Position numbers and translations under genes: made by a program
Shown: positions 30,001 to 45,000 of the stretch, piece by piece
How positions within the stretch are numbered: the first letter of the stretch is position 1
Layout: each line of letters begins with the position of its first letter
From: Ramazzottius varieornatus
Lineage: Eukaryota > Tardigrada > Eutardigrada > Parachela > Ramazzottiidae
DNA: 64,000 nucleotides
Reading direction: 5' to 3'
NCBI GenBank assembly: GCA_001949185.1
Contig: BDGG01000010.1
Location: 1,790,773-1,854,772 of the forward strand
The notes under the pieces: model-generated
Databases searched by the model: none
Seen by the model: only the letters and a program-made list of their open reading frames with translations
What the model was told of the DNA's origin: nothing

Positions 30001-33000
30001 TTCATTGCAATACACTTGAGTGGATGCCAATAGAAAATGGTGACTTGGCAGGCCGTGCGGCTTATCACATTGCGTCAGTATGAGCACAACCGAGTACAAA
30101 CCTTCAAATCCATCCGGATTGAAAGCAGGAAGGCGACTAAGCAGTTTATTTTCCCTGACTTCGGCATCGTCCTCCGGACAGGTCGACAGTGTCGCTTCTT
30201 CCTCCGCCGAAAAGGTCTGACAATCGTCTGGGTTTGGGTCTGAACCACGCTCGTCCAGTAGGTCAGCTATAGCCTCTTCTGCGTAGTAGTCTTCTACTCT
30301 TCGTAGTTCCATCCCAACAGGAGCATCGCTCAGCAAATAAAAAGACCTAACCTGAGTGAGACAATGAATTCTAGTGAAAAGAGAAAGAAACACACCAAAA
30401 CTTTCTCCACAAGTCAACAAAATCAAATCTGAAAAGAAACGCGCTTCGGGTGGGGGCGTGACTGCAAATCGCCATTTTCTATTGGCATCGAGCTCCGCCC
30501 TATCCACCATTGTAGCCCATCCCCTGCCAAGTATCCGTTTTCTGTTGGCATTTACTCATTTTTCATCGTGCCTCATTCGTGCGTGTAGTGTACCGTACTT
30601 CTCACAATGGAAGAAAGTTTGGAAAGCATGGCTTGCGGAGGGGCAGGAACTTGAGGTTTTTGGTTTGCCCCACAGGACAAGTTTGTCCGTCACACCAAGT
30701 CACACGGAAAATAAATTCGCTCGGTCGTGCACTCGTGCTGCTGCGATTTTGTCATCGTCGACAACATGTAAGTAGTACCAGGAACTTCTCATCATGTTTG
30801 CATGCTCATCCGTTCAAGCAAATTACCTGCAGCTATCTAAACTAGGAGACTATGTCTAACCTTTGGACTTCCGGAGCGCGCGTTATCGAAGAATAACTGA
30901 CGCGACTATTTGGACGCAAAGCAAACTCCACTATGACATCGACTCCAGACGTGCAATTGTCCCTGTCGTCTGCTGAACGTAATGGATCATCTTTAGCCCT
31001 CAGGAATCTGAAGAACATGGTGCAAGGATCGAACTTTGGGTATCAGAGCTTCGAAGAAGATGAGAACGCGTTTGCTGCAGGGGACTTCCGGCGATCTGAC
31101 GTCAACGATCGTGACAACCTCAACACAGCAGCTTCAACGACGGACTTGAAGGATGTCCATAAGGATGAAGAGAAAGACCTACCACGTAACAGAAAGTCCA
31201 TGAACGGGAAGTCGTGGATCAACGGTGGCGCAATCGGTGCAACGGACGAAGATGCCGTGGAAGAGTGCCAGATACGAACATATGGAGGTCCTTTGTCCAA
31301 GCGAGACCTTCGGGCTGGATTACGTGCATGCTGCACTGTGGACATGCTCCGAAGAAGGTTCCCAATATCGATATGGCTTCCGCGATATACCTTGGCGGAT
31401 TTTACACATGATCTCGTCGCAGGATTGACCGTTGGTATGATCCGTATTACATGACATAAACTATAAGGATAATTAGGTGCTGGATTGCTGTTCATCTATA
31501 TTCAGATCGCTCCTTGTTGCAGGTTTAACGGTTGTTCCTCAGGCTCTTGCAGACGCACAGATTGTGGGTATTCCTTTGGAGGTAAGTTATAATCCCGATT
31601 TTCTCGATTTCTGCGAGCCCGCGATGGTTTCCCGAACGTAATCGGAACTTTGCTGACGTGACATTCACTTCAGAAGTCGTTTGTTTCTAGTACGGACTGT
31701 ATTCTTCGTTCATGGGACCGTTCATGTACGCGCTTTTCGGAACATCCAGCCATGTCACTGTGGTGCGTGCACGTACCGTTCTTAATTTTCAAGCCTGCAT
31801 GGTTATCAGGCTTTATTTCGTTTCGTTTCAGGGACCTACAGCGTTGTTGTCCTTGCTTACTAGTGCGTATCTGCCACATAGGCATATCGCCGATATGGCG
31901 ACCTACGCCATTATATTGTCCTTCTTTTCGGGATGTTTCACCCTGCTCTTGGGAATCCTGAATCTGGGTACGCACAGCACCGAGGCCACTCAGGCTAACT
32001 TAGAAGCCTTCATATTTTTTACCTCTGTTAACAGTCCACGTTATGCGTTGAACAAGACAGTTCTCTGCAGGCTTCCTCGTGAACTTTGTTTCCACGCCGG
32101 TAATGAGTGGATTTACCACCGCGGCCTCTATAATCATCATTCTCGGGCAATTAAAGAATCTCCTGGGCATCAATCCAGGCAGAACAAGCGACAACATTAT
32201 CAGCATTATTGGAGGATACATTCGGCACTTGGGCGACGTAAAGTATGTACGACAGTCGTAACTCTGTCATCTGTTGTTAGATATTTTTACGTATATTGCG
32301 TGATTGGGAAACTCTGACTCTGTAACATTTATTTTCTTGCAGTGGCTGGGACGTCCTACTTGGTTCCTGTTGTATATGCTCCATACTGGTCCTGAAAGCC
32401 ATAGCGCCTGTCTTGAGATGGGATCGTTTTCGAAGTAAACAGTCTTCATGTGGATGGAGATTCCTTGGCGCAGTCCTTAAGATTCTGTGTTATGGTATGC
32501 ACCCGTCATTCTCAATAAAGGCTTGACGGCATTGCTGCGAACCGAAATAACGCGGTTCCTCATACAGGAAGATACGCGTTGGTGGTCATCATCGCCACGA
32601 TAATAGGCGGAAGTCTTACCCACATTGACGGAAGTGGACCTGTGACCATCACCCACGAAGTTCGCGGCGGGTTCCCTCCTTTCGCTGCGCCGAACTTCGT
32701 TCCGGATAACCAGACCTTCATCGAAGTAATCGACAATCTGGGCTCTGGATTGGTTTTGATACCCATTATTGGGCTCTTCGAATCCATCGTGGTCGCTAAA
32801 GCCTTCTCCCATCGGTTCGGCTACACCATCGACTCCACCCAAGAACTAATCGCACTTGGTATCGCGAACATCATGGGTTCGTTCGTATCGTCCTTTCCTG
32901 TCGCTGGTGCTTTCTCGAGAACGGCGCTGAACGCGGAAAGCGGTGTACGAACCCCTCTCAGCGGAATATTCACCGGTAAATCGTATTTCACATGCATTGC

Positions 33001-36000
33001 GACAATAAATTCATTCATCTCGTTTACGTATTTCTCAGGTGTTTCCGTCCTGATTGCAATGTCCATTCTAAGTCCTGTCCTTCAATACATTCCAAAAGCT
33101 GGTTTAGCAGCTGTCATCATATCCGCTATATTCGTGATGATTGACTTCAGGATTTTCCTCGACCTCTGGCGCGTGAACCGCGTGGAGCTAATCCCGCTGT
33201 GTGCTACTCTACTGCTCTGCCTATTCATGGGTGTGCAGTTTGGGTTGCCCCTTGGTATCGGCATCTCGCTTCTCATGCTGGTTTACCCGTTAGCTCGTCC
33301 TGTGGTCTCCGTCGAGTACCGTCGTACATATAAGCGAGAGGAAGATAGCCTCGCGAACTCCAAAACAAAACCGAGGTATAAAGAAGTCTACCACGATATT
33401 TCAGTGATGTTTGAGCTGTTAACTTTCGTTTGCAGGTTTAACGTGACGATCACTCCACAGAGTGCCTTGTACTTTCCCTCCGCCGAGTTCTTCAAAGATA
33501 TCTTCGCGAAAGATCTCCTAAATCCCGGCGCTTTCCGTTACGGAGTTTCCGCGGCACCTGACTTCCTCTACGAAAGTATCGCCCACGATGAAATCCCAGT
33601 TGAAGATCGCCGAGCAGCAAACGAAGAACGACCGCCACCCATTGTCTTCAACGGTGCGCACTTGACGAACAGCGATTACTCAACAGTTCGAACCATGCGG
33701 AACATCGTGGCGAGCTGTCGCGCTGCACGACGTGATATCGTGTTCACCAATACTAGTCATGACTTCATGAGGCTGGTCCAAGTGAAGGAAGACGAACTAC
33801 AAATGGAGACGCTGTCCACCATGAAGGACCGTCCAGTGTTGCGGCCGACAAGCGGCGTGGACGCTTCAGTTTCTGATGAGAAAGAAACAGTGTCGATATC
33901 GACTCCCGGTCAGATTGCTACTTATTCTTCCGTGTCGTTTCCTAATGCCTCTCCTGCAGCAAACGATCTCCATTCCAGTGCTTAATGATCAGATATACCG
34001 CTAACAATAACTTTCTACCTCAACGGCAGCTTGGTTTTATGTGACCTCGACTTATAGTCGTACAATGTCGAGCAGCTTCCTTCCAATTTTCTGCGTTTTT
34101 ACTTTTATAAGCGTGTTTCCTTTGTTGAAATACTCGGCTTGGGTTTTTCTACAGTTTTACTCCGGAGTGTCTAAGAACCACTTCCGGGTTCTTCAAATGG
34201 GCAATTTCATGGTCTTTTTCGGCATGTTTCATACCCTGAATCCACCCATAAGTTTACACGTTTACAATGAATGCATGAAAATACGGTTGCGACTTGCGAG
34301 AGTAACTACAAACTGGAGATAAAAGGAGTGAAATTAGCGAAGTAGCGCTTACATCTAAATGAAACGATCGACGGGAATGATATACCTAGCTGCGCAATGG
34401 CCTAATCAACCAGCCAGAACCAACAGTATTATTGTAGCCGTGTTTAAAAGTATCAGCGGAACTACAAGAAAAAACAAAAGTTTTGGTAAGGTTAATATGG
34501 CCGGGAAGAAAGTTTCACGAGCTGCGTACGGACGGAGATGAACTTACATCGCATAACTGTCCTGACGGAGTTGACCAGGTTGATTATCTGAGATTTCGTC
34601 GACTGTGGTGATGCATAGCCTCCTTGATAGTACGCTGCTCCAGGCTGTACTGTATCCCTACCCCATCCAACTGCAAAGATTCCAGTATAAGTGTCGTAAT
34701 TAAAACTTTCCCAAGGCCCAGGAGTCAGGAGGCCACTTACTTTTCCGCAGAAATCTTTCCTCGTTTAATACGGCGATCGCATTGACCACCAGAAGAGCAG
34801 CTTCCAGTAAGGAGTACAGTGTAAATGTCATGGTGGAGATCTTGCGATCGTACCTCCTACGCGCTCAACATCCCAACCTAGAAAATTCGATGGCGAAGAC
34901 AGGAACCCCCTCTGACAGAACTTCCGGTCAGGATCAGCTAACAGGAAAGCCAACTTCCGACTTCAAACTTTAACAACGATGGGACCCATCGAGACACAGT
35001 ACAGTCTGCACGTCTCGAATCAAGTGGTTTCTAATCAACTCAGTCAAGGAGAATCCGTCTCTCCCCAGCTGTTGGAGAGATTGCGATTAGCGCCTTCGAG
35101 TACTAGTACAGTTCTTACTAGTTTCTTACAGACTAGGTCCACCTGTCCTCTATCCTCATCGGAAGCTCATCCCGTAATATCACAACACTGTTACGGATTG
35201 CAGCGAGGAGTTTTGCGATTAAGGAAGTTTGCAAGAGCCACTTCTCTCCACGGAGGACAGCTTTGTCGACGCTTTTTGCGGAGGGAACGACGGTGATATC
35301 ACAGGTGTGCGCCTTAAGGCTTAAGTAAATTTTGTGGAGTCTGTAGCCCTTTAAACTCCTTTTAATCTAAGGCCCGAGTCACCATTATGATGTATCCTTG
35401 TACGTTTTGGGCGCTGCATCTTTGGACTAGGGCGGACCGGTGTCGTAATTGAAATGACAGCCTCGTTGTTAATAGTATTCTGTATGTAGTTTCAGCACGA
35501 TGCCTCCGTCACCCATATCGGGGATTGCTGATCTACTATACAAAAATGTCTTCCGGAGGACGTCCACCTTCGTACTTGCTATAATCGGAGGAGGATTTAT
35601 GTTTGAACGAGGGTTCGACAAGATTGGTGATACCATCTTTGAAACGCGGAATAAAGGCGTAAGTAAGAGTGTATAATTAAACCACTCCCTTTACGAATAT
35701 ACCTGCTTCCTGTGATCTCCAATGCTTATACTAATCGTTCTGCAGAAGCTGTGGAAGGATATAAAACACAAATACGAGACTAAGTCCGATGGAGATACGC
35801 CCACAGGAGACACGGAAGCATAGGCTACTGGTAATGTGATGGAAATGTGAACATTTTAGTGGGTGCAGTGTTAGATAAATTTTCGCGACGATCGACGATC
35901 CTTCTCTGGAAGTGCTCTTTGCCTGTTCAATAAGCTTTTGACCAGTACGGACAAAAGCTGTGTTTCGACGGGAAAGATCAGCCTTTCACGTGCGCGTATT

Positions 36001-39000
36001 TGGTTGTTTACATTGTTTGTACCTTCCGCAAAACGGCGACCCGGAAGTTGAGCTAAAAAGTAAAACGTTCTATACATGCAGTATCTCAGAATCAATGAAT
36101 GGCTGTCTAAAAATTGTGCCAAATACAGAAGAACACCGAAAGAAACACATTGGACATATCACAGACAGATACGGCAAAGTTTAGAGAATTGGGAAGAATG
36201 GAACTATCGCACTAACTAAACATCGTCATCGTGTACGTCTTCGGCAAGAGCCGAAGCACCCTGCATCTCTACCACGGCATTCCTGTAATGGCCCTTCTTG
36301 AAACGAATAAGGTCGGCCCACAGTAAGGTCGATCGGCAACTTGGACATTCGCCTTTCAGAGGAACAAAGCTTTGCTTATCTTCTCCGAGGAAGTGCTTGG
36401 CCAGGCATATGAGATGGTACGTCGAGGAGCAGGTCGTCACCAGGCATGTCACTCGATGTGGTTTCTCACATGCCAGCTGACAAATGCCGCATTTTGTGTC
36501 ACTTGGGCTCTCTTGTATGGCAATAATACTTGCGTCTGTGTTGTCCAGGCTCACTACATTCCCGCAGACCGGTGTTTCCGGCGCTGTTACTTTTTTGGTC
36601 CTTACTGCGCCACTCAGGATGGGTATATGTGACGGAGGCTTCAGGTTCGCGGGAAACTCGATCTCATATTCCTATGCAAAGAGAAAGCGACAGTTACCCC
36701 CGATCACCGCCGATTTGTCTCCTACAACCTTCATACGAAGAACCTCACAGTTCGTCGAAACACTCTTACCGAGTTGAGCCACTGGACGGTTAACGCGAGA
36801 TTGTTCCACGGCTCTATCGAAAGCATTTCGGCCATGAGACGAAGACGGTAGGTTAACCTGAACAAGACGGCGGATCGAGGGTCAAAGAATATTCACGCAA
36901 TACCTCATACTAGTCTGAACATACGCATTTTCTTTGGACTTTTTCTTGCCGACCGACCGAAGACGCCGAGATTCATCGGGATGCTGCCACGCCCACTCAA
37001 ACTGCAGAGCCGCGATGTTTGTCATGAATCCGTAGACGATCACGACGACGTCCCTGCAAAAGTACCATGAACTACGGACCCACCTCTAGATATTACTACA
37101 GAAGGATGGTTTTTCTGAGATAGCTCCAGAACGTACCATGGACCTTTCTTTGGCCCAGTTCGTACAGCGCCACCGAACTTCCGGCCCTTATTATGCTGCT
37201 TATGCCGTCGGTTGGGATCCACTGTATAGCCGATGTATGTGCGTCCACGGTACCAGCGGTTCTCCGAATTAGAAACCAGCAGGTAACAACCGTGAAAGTT
37301 CTCCACCGTTTGCTCCATCTTCGTCTGATACGTCTGGGCCGGAGCGGTAGATCATCGAATGCGCAAAACGCACGACGGAAGCTGCTGTTGCAACGAGCAA
37401 AACTCACTTGAAGTAACACATGCTGCTTCAGGGTTTTCCACTTACCAATACCGTGAGAATGCACCGCAACCGATCTGCCGATACGCTCCGGTGGCAGATT
37501 CTGGAAGAACTAAGAAGAATCTTTGAAGAATCAAAGTCTCAAAGCCCACACTTTTAACTGCAATTGCGAATGCGAAGTTAAAACCCATCAAAGATATTCT
37601 GGCCCCTGTTGTTGTGAGTCACAACTGATTCCTTGGAGAGTTAAGCCTTGATTGCTCGGATATCCGTTATTCCGTGACGATGGCAGGCGATACTGTGTTC
37701 AGGGTCTCGAATTAGATTAGAATTGCGCTTCAGGTAGAAGTCCAGTTCAACTTTCCCATTCTTCCAGCTCGCATTGTCCGGACAACTCCATACTCTTTCG
37801 TTTCAGAAGACTGAGTTACTTACGAGGCAAACCGGACAAGCGGAAGAAGCTGCCTGGACATTACCGACTGAGGAAGTGGGACTTTGTCGGCCACTGGACG
37901 TCTTGACGAGACATCGTGACGAAGCACAATCGACCCGACGACGGAGCAACAATGACTACCGTGGAAGAACTGATGAAGGATGAAATCCTGGCGGAGCTGG
38001 CCGACGATATTGCGCATCTCGGAACTGATGATCTGCGAAGCCGAACACGTCTCTTGGACAGTGAACTGAAGATCATGCGGTCCGAGGTGATGCGAATCAA
38101 CCACGAAGTACAGTCCATGAAGGATCGAATCAAGGACAACACGGACAAGATCAAGATGAACAAAGTCCTGCCGTACCTTGTGTCAACCGTCGTAGAAATT
38201 CTCGATGTCGATCCCAAAGAGATTGCTGAAGAGGAAGGTGCCAATGTCGACTTGGACGCTGTACGTAAAGGCAAGTGTGCTGTGGTGAAGACGTCCACTC
38301 GTCAAACGTTCTTCCTTCCCGTGGTTGGTTTGGTCGATCCTGAGGAACTGAAGCCAGGTGATTTGGTCGGGGTGAATAAGGATTCATATCTCATTCTGGA
38401 AAAGCTTCCTGCAGAGTATGATGCCCGAGTCAAGGCTATGGAAGTGGATGAACGACCAACTGAGCAGTACACTGATATTGGTGGCTTAGACAAACAGATT
38501 CAGGAACTCGTGGAAGCAATCGTTCTGCCTCTTACTCACAAGGATCGTTTCGAAAACCTGGGAATCCACCCTCCCAAAGGTCTGTTTTTATAGAAAGAAC
38601 GATTATCTGTGCAGTGATGACTACTTTAATTGACTAAGTATGAACCGGAAGTGACTCGGAACAGTATAGTCACGTTGTTTGTGTGTTATAGGTGTTCTTC
38701 TGTATGGACCTCCTGGAACAGGAAAGACCCTGATGGCTCGTGCATGTGCTGCCCAGACGAAGTCAACTTTCTTGAAGCTGGCTGGTCCTCAGCTCGTGCA
38801 GATGTTCATTGGTGATGGTGCTAAACTTGTTCGTGATGCCTTCGCATTGGCCAAGGAAAAGGCTCCAGCTATCATCTTCATCGACGAACTGGACGCCATC
38901 GGTAAGTCGGCGTCCGACCGATGGTAGCTGCTGCAATGCTTCCTATTTGGACGCCTCTTGCCGTCTACTGAATTTTTCCTTTTCGTTTGCCACTGGTCTG

Positions 39001-42000
39001 ACAGACGGTCCTTACAGGTACGAAGCGTTTCGACAGCGACAAGTCCGGCGATCGGGAGGTGCAGCGCACCATGTTGGAACTGCTGAATCAGATGGATGGG
39101 TTCAGTTCTTTCACCGAGATCAAGGTACTATAAGCAATCTAACGTTGAATGGAGCTCGTGAACTAGGTCTTCAGCCGCTATACAAACTAGATAACAGCTT
39201 TGTGCAATCCCGTTGCGTCGCAAGTGCTGTGTTGGTCAATTCAGAATTTCTGGTACTTGTAGGTTATCGCAGCTACGAATCGTGTGGACACGCTGGACCC
39301 TGCCCTAATGCGCTCGGGTCGTCTGGATCGAAAGATTGAGTTCCCTCATCCGAACGAAGACGCTCGCGCGCGCATCATGCAGATCCACTCCCGCAAGATG
39401 AACGTTAGTGCTGGAGTGAACTTCCAGGAGCTGGCTCGCTGCACGGAAGACTTCAATGGTGCCCAGTGTAAAGCTGTCTGTGTGGAAGCTGGCATGATCG
39501 CTCTTCGCCGAGAAGCTGTACAGGTAACCCACGATGACTTCATGGACGCCGTTCTGGAAGTACAGGCGCGAAAGAAGAGCAATTTGAACTACTACGCTTA
39601 GGCGACGTCGGTCTATTCGTGTCGACGGTTTGTATTTTTCAGTTAGTGTTCAACACCGAATATATGGAGCTTTTTTGCTAGTAGTGGTCGAATTCTTATC
39701 TACTTCGATAGCAATCATAGCATGGCCATAGAGGGAATTCCGAAATTATCCCTTCTGGAGAGCAAGCCTCGAAAATATGCTATCGTTACAGTCTGTTTCA
39801 TAGATGGCGAGGTCCTGTACCCGGAACCCTATAGTACGAGACTTCGAGAAGTCGCTGATCTTTGGAAGGCTAACTTCGGATAATTGATCGTCTCTAAACA
39901 GATGAGTCTTCTTTGCTGTTGGGTAGGTCATCTGACTTCATTCTTGTTATTTCGCTGACGATAAGGAGTTTTGTAGTTGTAATTAGAGTGACTCATTCCG
40001 ACATCTGTTCTCGAAAGCGAACAGCTGTTGCAGTGTCTATTCTAGATATTAACATCTGGCCATTCTGCTTAAGAAGATTACGGCGAAACTCCTGTGGCTG
40101 TGTTGATCATGACGAGACCGTGATAACTGACAGGCACATCAACTATCGCGGCTAGAAAGATGAATCGGCGAACAACCACGGCGGCGAAGAGCCACGCCGG
40201 CTCTTCGCTGCCGAAGCTCGCGGTGGGTTAGACGGTGAAGCTTACAGTTAGACCATCAGCCGTTCTACGTTTCGGGTCGAAGTAACAAGCTAAATCAATG
40301 CTAAATCTTCATTGGAAACTTTTTGTTTCTCTCGTAGGCTTATCAGCTCCATCCCTTCAAGCATCGCAACTCTGCAGAAAACACGTGTTGACTCTGTCGA
40401 AACGTCCGATTAAGCTTTCTGATTGCTCTAATCGGGCATTTCTGCCTTGGTGAATGACGAAGTACCCGATCGTTCTACTGGGTTCGTATGGGGGAAAACA
40501 CCAGCCTCGGTGATAGAGCAGCAAGGGCGAAAAGTTGGTGTGACAGGTGTGAGCAGGATCCAGAGTACCCCGTGGAAGAACTAGTTTCCTTTCTCTGTGA
40601 TGTCCCCTCAACAACGAAGTAAGCGTGATCTGACCCACAGCCTTTCTCCTTTTGTAGTGGCGCCACCAACACGTACCTGACGAGGTCTGACCACCATCTT
40701 TCTTCTAGCACGGTACTTACGTCCGCGGTGTAGGCACTCAGTGGAGCGGAATCAGATCAATTGCACCACGACAAAAACGCCAGGTCACAAGCTTTTAAAC
40801 CGGTTTGGCAACCTCAAATCAGTTTAGTGCGCAAGCACATGCTTCATTCTGTCCATAATCGCTCCACCTTTGCTGTGTGCTCGGCAGAGTTTTGTACGAT
40901 TGCTGCGTGCCTTGCGGTGCTCTTTGAAATTTTATCAGAGCTTCGTGTTTGCACAGCATATACTTGGTCTCGACTCTCGAGGAAGCCGTTTCAGCACGGC
41001 TGGGTGCACGCTTGAGTGCGCCAGTTCAAGCGATAAGCATTATCGATTGGCCCAGCCGGCCTTCCATATGCGCAGCCCAGGCTGCCTCGGCCTCTTGTGC
41101 ACACCATGGCCCACGCCCCATCACGACATACAGACAAGGCAGAGTGGGGAGGCCAAAGTGCAAAAATAACCATCGATTGGTGCTCGAGCTTCGTTGCGAA
41201 ACGCACTGGCAACCAAGGAAGCTCGGTACCAGTCAAGCTCGACTTTGCTTCAAGGAAAATGCCATGTTGACGAGTTGAGTAGTTTTCAGAGAATGATCGC
41301 GCAAAACATAGGAATTTTAGAGGATTAGATCTTGTACTATCGAATATATGGGCGGATAAAATGTCTTCTACCGTGGTATCACCGGAAAAGCTGGGAGAAA
41401 CTAGGTAAGTTGGACCGTTGAGGACCCTTTGGTAATTTTTTAGTTTCGTTGTAGACGTAACGGGCTGTAATCGTACCTAGACGGTGAAACTTTAAAGAAG
41501 GGTGATTTCGAATCTGGGAGTTCCAGGAAGGCCAAAAATGGGTGCACGTCGAATGTCTGGAGTAAGTAGGAGGACATCCCTGTTCGCCGTTTCGATGGTT
41601 TGCTCTGGTCACGTAGACAGCAACAGTTTATCGATGAGGAGTGGGCCTCGTGATCGTGTTGCTAGTTTTGGGAGGCCTTGCTGTGACGTTAGTTCGTGAT
41701 CCTCTTTGCGCGGATAAAGCCACTTGCATTCCGTGACGTCAAAGCCTGTTGTTTACGTTATGCTACGCGGAAATATTTTGGCAACGTTGTCTGGTTCCGC
41801 GGAAGTCGGTACGACGGTAACTATGCAGTAACGTCGTGCTTTCTCGCTATGTACCGTTGATAATTTCTGTGCTTGAAATTAACGTACTAGTACTAGTTAG
41901 GCGTCCGGTTTGGAAGGGCCAGATAGAATTCGCTGTAACCGGCGAGACAAAGGACTCGAGAGGACATTCGTGGAATTCGCCCCGCTGGACTGTAGATAAC

Positions 42001-45000
42001 GGGGCTAGTCTTCTTGCACGATCGAATGCGGGTTTCGAATCGATTATTCTCTGGCCTCATATTTCCCAGGAAAGAAGCATCCGGTCGGCCAGCCCAGCTG
42101 CTGTCCTGCTTCCTCCTTGTGTTTACAGAACGCCTATTTCGAGCTTCTCTCCTCAGAGCGCGATCGTGCCTAGAGTCCCTTCTCGCTCCCTCTCCTGCCG
42201 ATTCTGCTCAATCGATTCGAGCGGCAGCTATCACTCTCTCCTGCTCTCTCTTCCCCGGTCTCGTGCTGAAATGGAAATTCCTCAAACCGGCTTGGAATAT
42301 TCGTTGACTTTTCCCACAACCTAAACTCGTTCGTCGGGTTTCATATTGAATTGTTAAATTTTATGAGTGAGGTTTCGCGCTTTCTCTACTCATTCACAAA
42401 CCGGTCCACAGTCCAGAAAGATGTGAAGTTTGTGCAGTCGTCATAAAGGCGCGCTTGACCAAAGGCCGTTTTGATAACGTTGTGTGACGGGCAAGATATT
42501 GTACGACACAGGGTAGGGTAGGGAAGCGTTACGCTTTCAGGATGAGATCATCGGCATCGTCGGGAATTTTAAAATGGATGAATGAGTTTTAGAACGTGAC
42601 GGTATCTGACAGACGATCTGTCTGGCGCCCAAGCTTATGAAGTCACTGATCCACTCATTCAGTATTTTCGGCGTACGTAAGTGTTGACCACCCAGGCGCC
42701 CACTCATAGGGTACAGCCCACTTGGGCTCTGCGTAACTTACAATCATCCAGAAAACCATCAACTATTTCTGGAAAACCACGCTCACCCATCGTACAGTCG
42801 TACGTCGCACTGGATGCACCCAGAAAGCACCAGCTGTATCAGGCTATCAGCTTGGAAAACTCAATTTTAAAATTATCTAATCATCATTTACTGTAGTTCG
42901 CCGGTTTTCTTCTCCGGTTGTAATCCAGTCTTACTCTTCATCTTTGTTCTACTTTGTCGGAGGAATTGATAAAAAGATGAGGTATGACTCGACGAGGGTT
43001 CCGCATAACAGGGTGTTTCTCGTGAGATAAATAGCTTACGACGCCGGTTCCAAAAGTTAAAACTAACGAATTACTTTTGTTTATAGAATGGATACTCACG
43101 TCGAAACGTCCAAAGGTGGAGGATACGAGTCGCTTCGCAAGCTCACCTCGCAGAGTGATTCGGACATCATGAAGTTCTACCATCGTTCGGAGTCCAACAG
43201 CAGCGACGAAGGAGTCGTCGTCGATTGTCCTGCACAAGTTCAAAATGGTGGGTAATCGATCGCTTAGAGTATTTACACCATTTCCCCGTTTCGTTGACGC
43301 GGCGCGTGCTGGACCACTTGACCGCGTGTCGCTTGATTGTTGATTATCCAGCCGATGCTCTGCTGGAATGGTGTATGACGTCGTGACTTGTTCGGCGTAG
43401 GTTTTTATTGTGGATTGACCACTTTATTACGTGTGTTCGCGCGAGTCTCAAAGTGGCGCACCGCATACTGCTTTCTAGGACCGGGTGGTGTCTGCGCCAG
43501 TAAATCGGGAAGATGAATGGCTATTGGCTCTTTCTACCGGTGTTATGAACCATGTCTAATTGTCTTCTTTCTTTGCAGTAGTTTTTCGAACTCGTTCAGT
43601 GGGAGTCGACATGGTGGATTGTGATACTTCGCGCCGTCGGCGTGCTTCAATCCTCGAGGTTTCCGAGGATACGTCCAGTTCGGACGACGAGATCGACATG
43701 AAGAGGCTGGACAACCGGCTGGACTCCTTCATCAACTGGCCAGTCACCCACAAGTCACCACAAGTCATGGCAGGCGCCGGATTCTTCTATCTGGGAGTCA
43801 GAGACGCCGTCGAGTGCGCGTTCTGTCACAACCAGTTGAATGACTGGAGTGTTGGAGACATTCCTTTGGAAGAGCACAAGAAGTTCTTCCCATATTGCTC
43901 ATACGTGATCTCAAAGTCGTTAGACCTAACAGCTGCGGCTCCCTCTACCCGTATGAACATTATGGCACCAGCAGGTTCCGATGATGATGAAATGGCTGGG
44001 GAAGATGTGTGCGGAAGGTATTTCGCCGCCCGAAACCCTCGACCAGTCTTGCTTCCTTCCGCTCCAAAAGTGGCAACTATGGCCATGTACAACGCTCGTT
44101 TTGCCACCTTTGCTAACTGGCCAGTGGAAAAGACCCAGTCCCCCAGAGATCTCGCCACAGCGGGACTGTTCTTCACCGGACAAGGCGATCAGACGCAGTG
44201 CTTCCACTGTGGGGGTTTCTTGCAGAACTGGGACCGACAGGATGTCCCTTGGACGGAACATGCGCGATGGTACCCCCACTGCCAATACCTGATCGCAAGC
44301 ATGGGACAAACTTTTGTGGAGGCAAATAACAGTGGTGGGTCTTCTAGCCCATCGTCTGGAATCGAAGGTAAAATTGTTGGTCTGAATTTCTGAATTTGAT
44401 CTTGTAGTAGTTGATTGATGGTACCATTGATTGGGTGGTGGTAGTTGACTGAAGGCTTCATTTTTGGTTGTAGATGCATCTTTTAGTTATTCGTCGTCTT
44501 CGCAGTCTTCACAAGAAAGCGGAACATCGTCGCAGGGATTCTCTGACGAAGCCATGTCAGATGAGGAAACTGAAGAAGAGATAATTGGACAAGCGATCAT
44601 GAGGAAGTGCGATCACAACTTGATTGAACAAGCGCTGAGGGAAAAGCGAGAAACCTTTTCTTTTGCAAGATTTCACAGCGTTGATGAATTGATGGAAGCT
44701 GCCAAAGCCATTGAAGTTCGCCAAGCGTAAGTTTCTGCTCTCTTTGTGCCAGTAGAGAGTTGAAAGGTCGGTGATAGAATGCGGATGTTTCTTTGCAGGG
44801 AACAGAAGAAGACGATGGCAGAGAACATGCAAAAGGCGAAAGAGGCCGTTGCCGAAAGGTCGCCAGCAGATGGTAGGAAAGGTTCTTTCTGTTGCTCTTG
44901 TGGGAACTTCGTTTGAGGTTTGGGCTTCTTGCAGTTGAAAGTATTGCGAAGGAATACGAGAGATTAAAGACGGAGAGAATCTGTAAAGTGTGCCTGGATG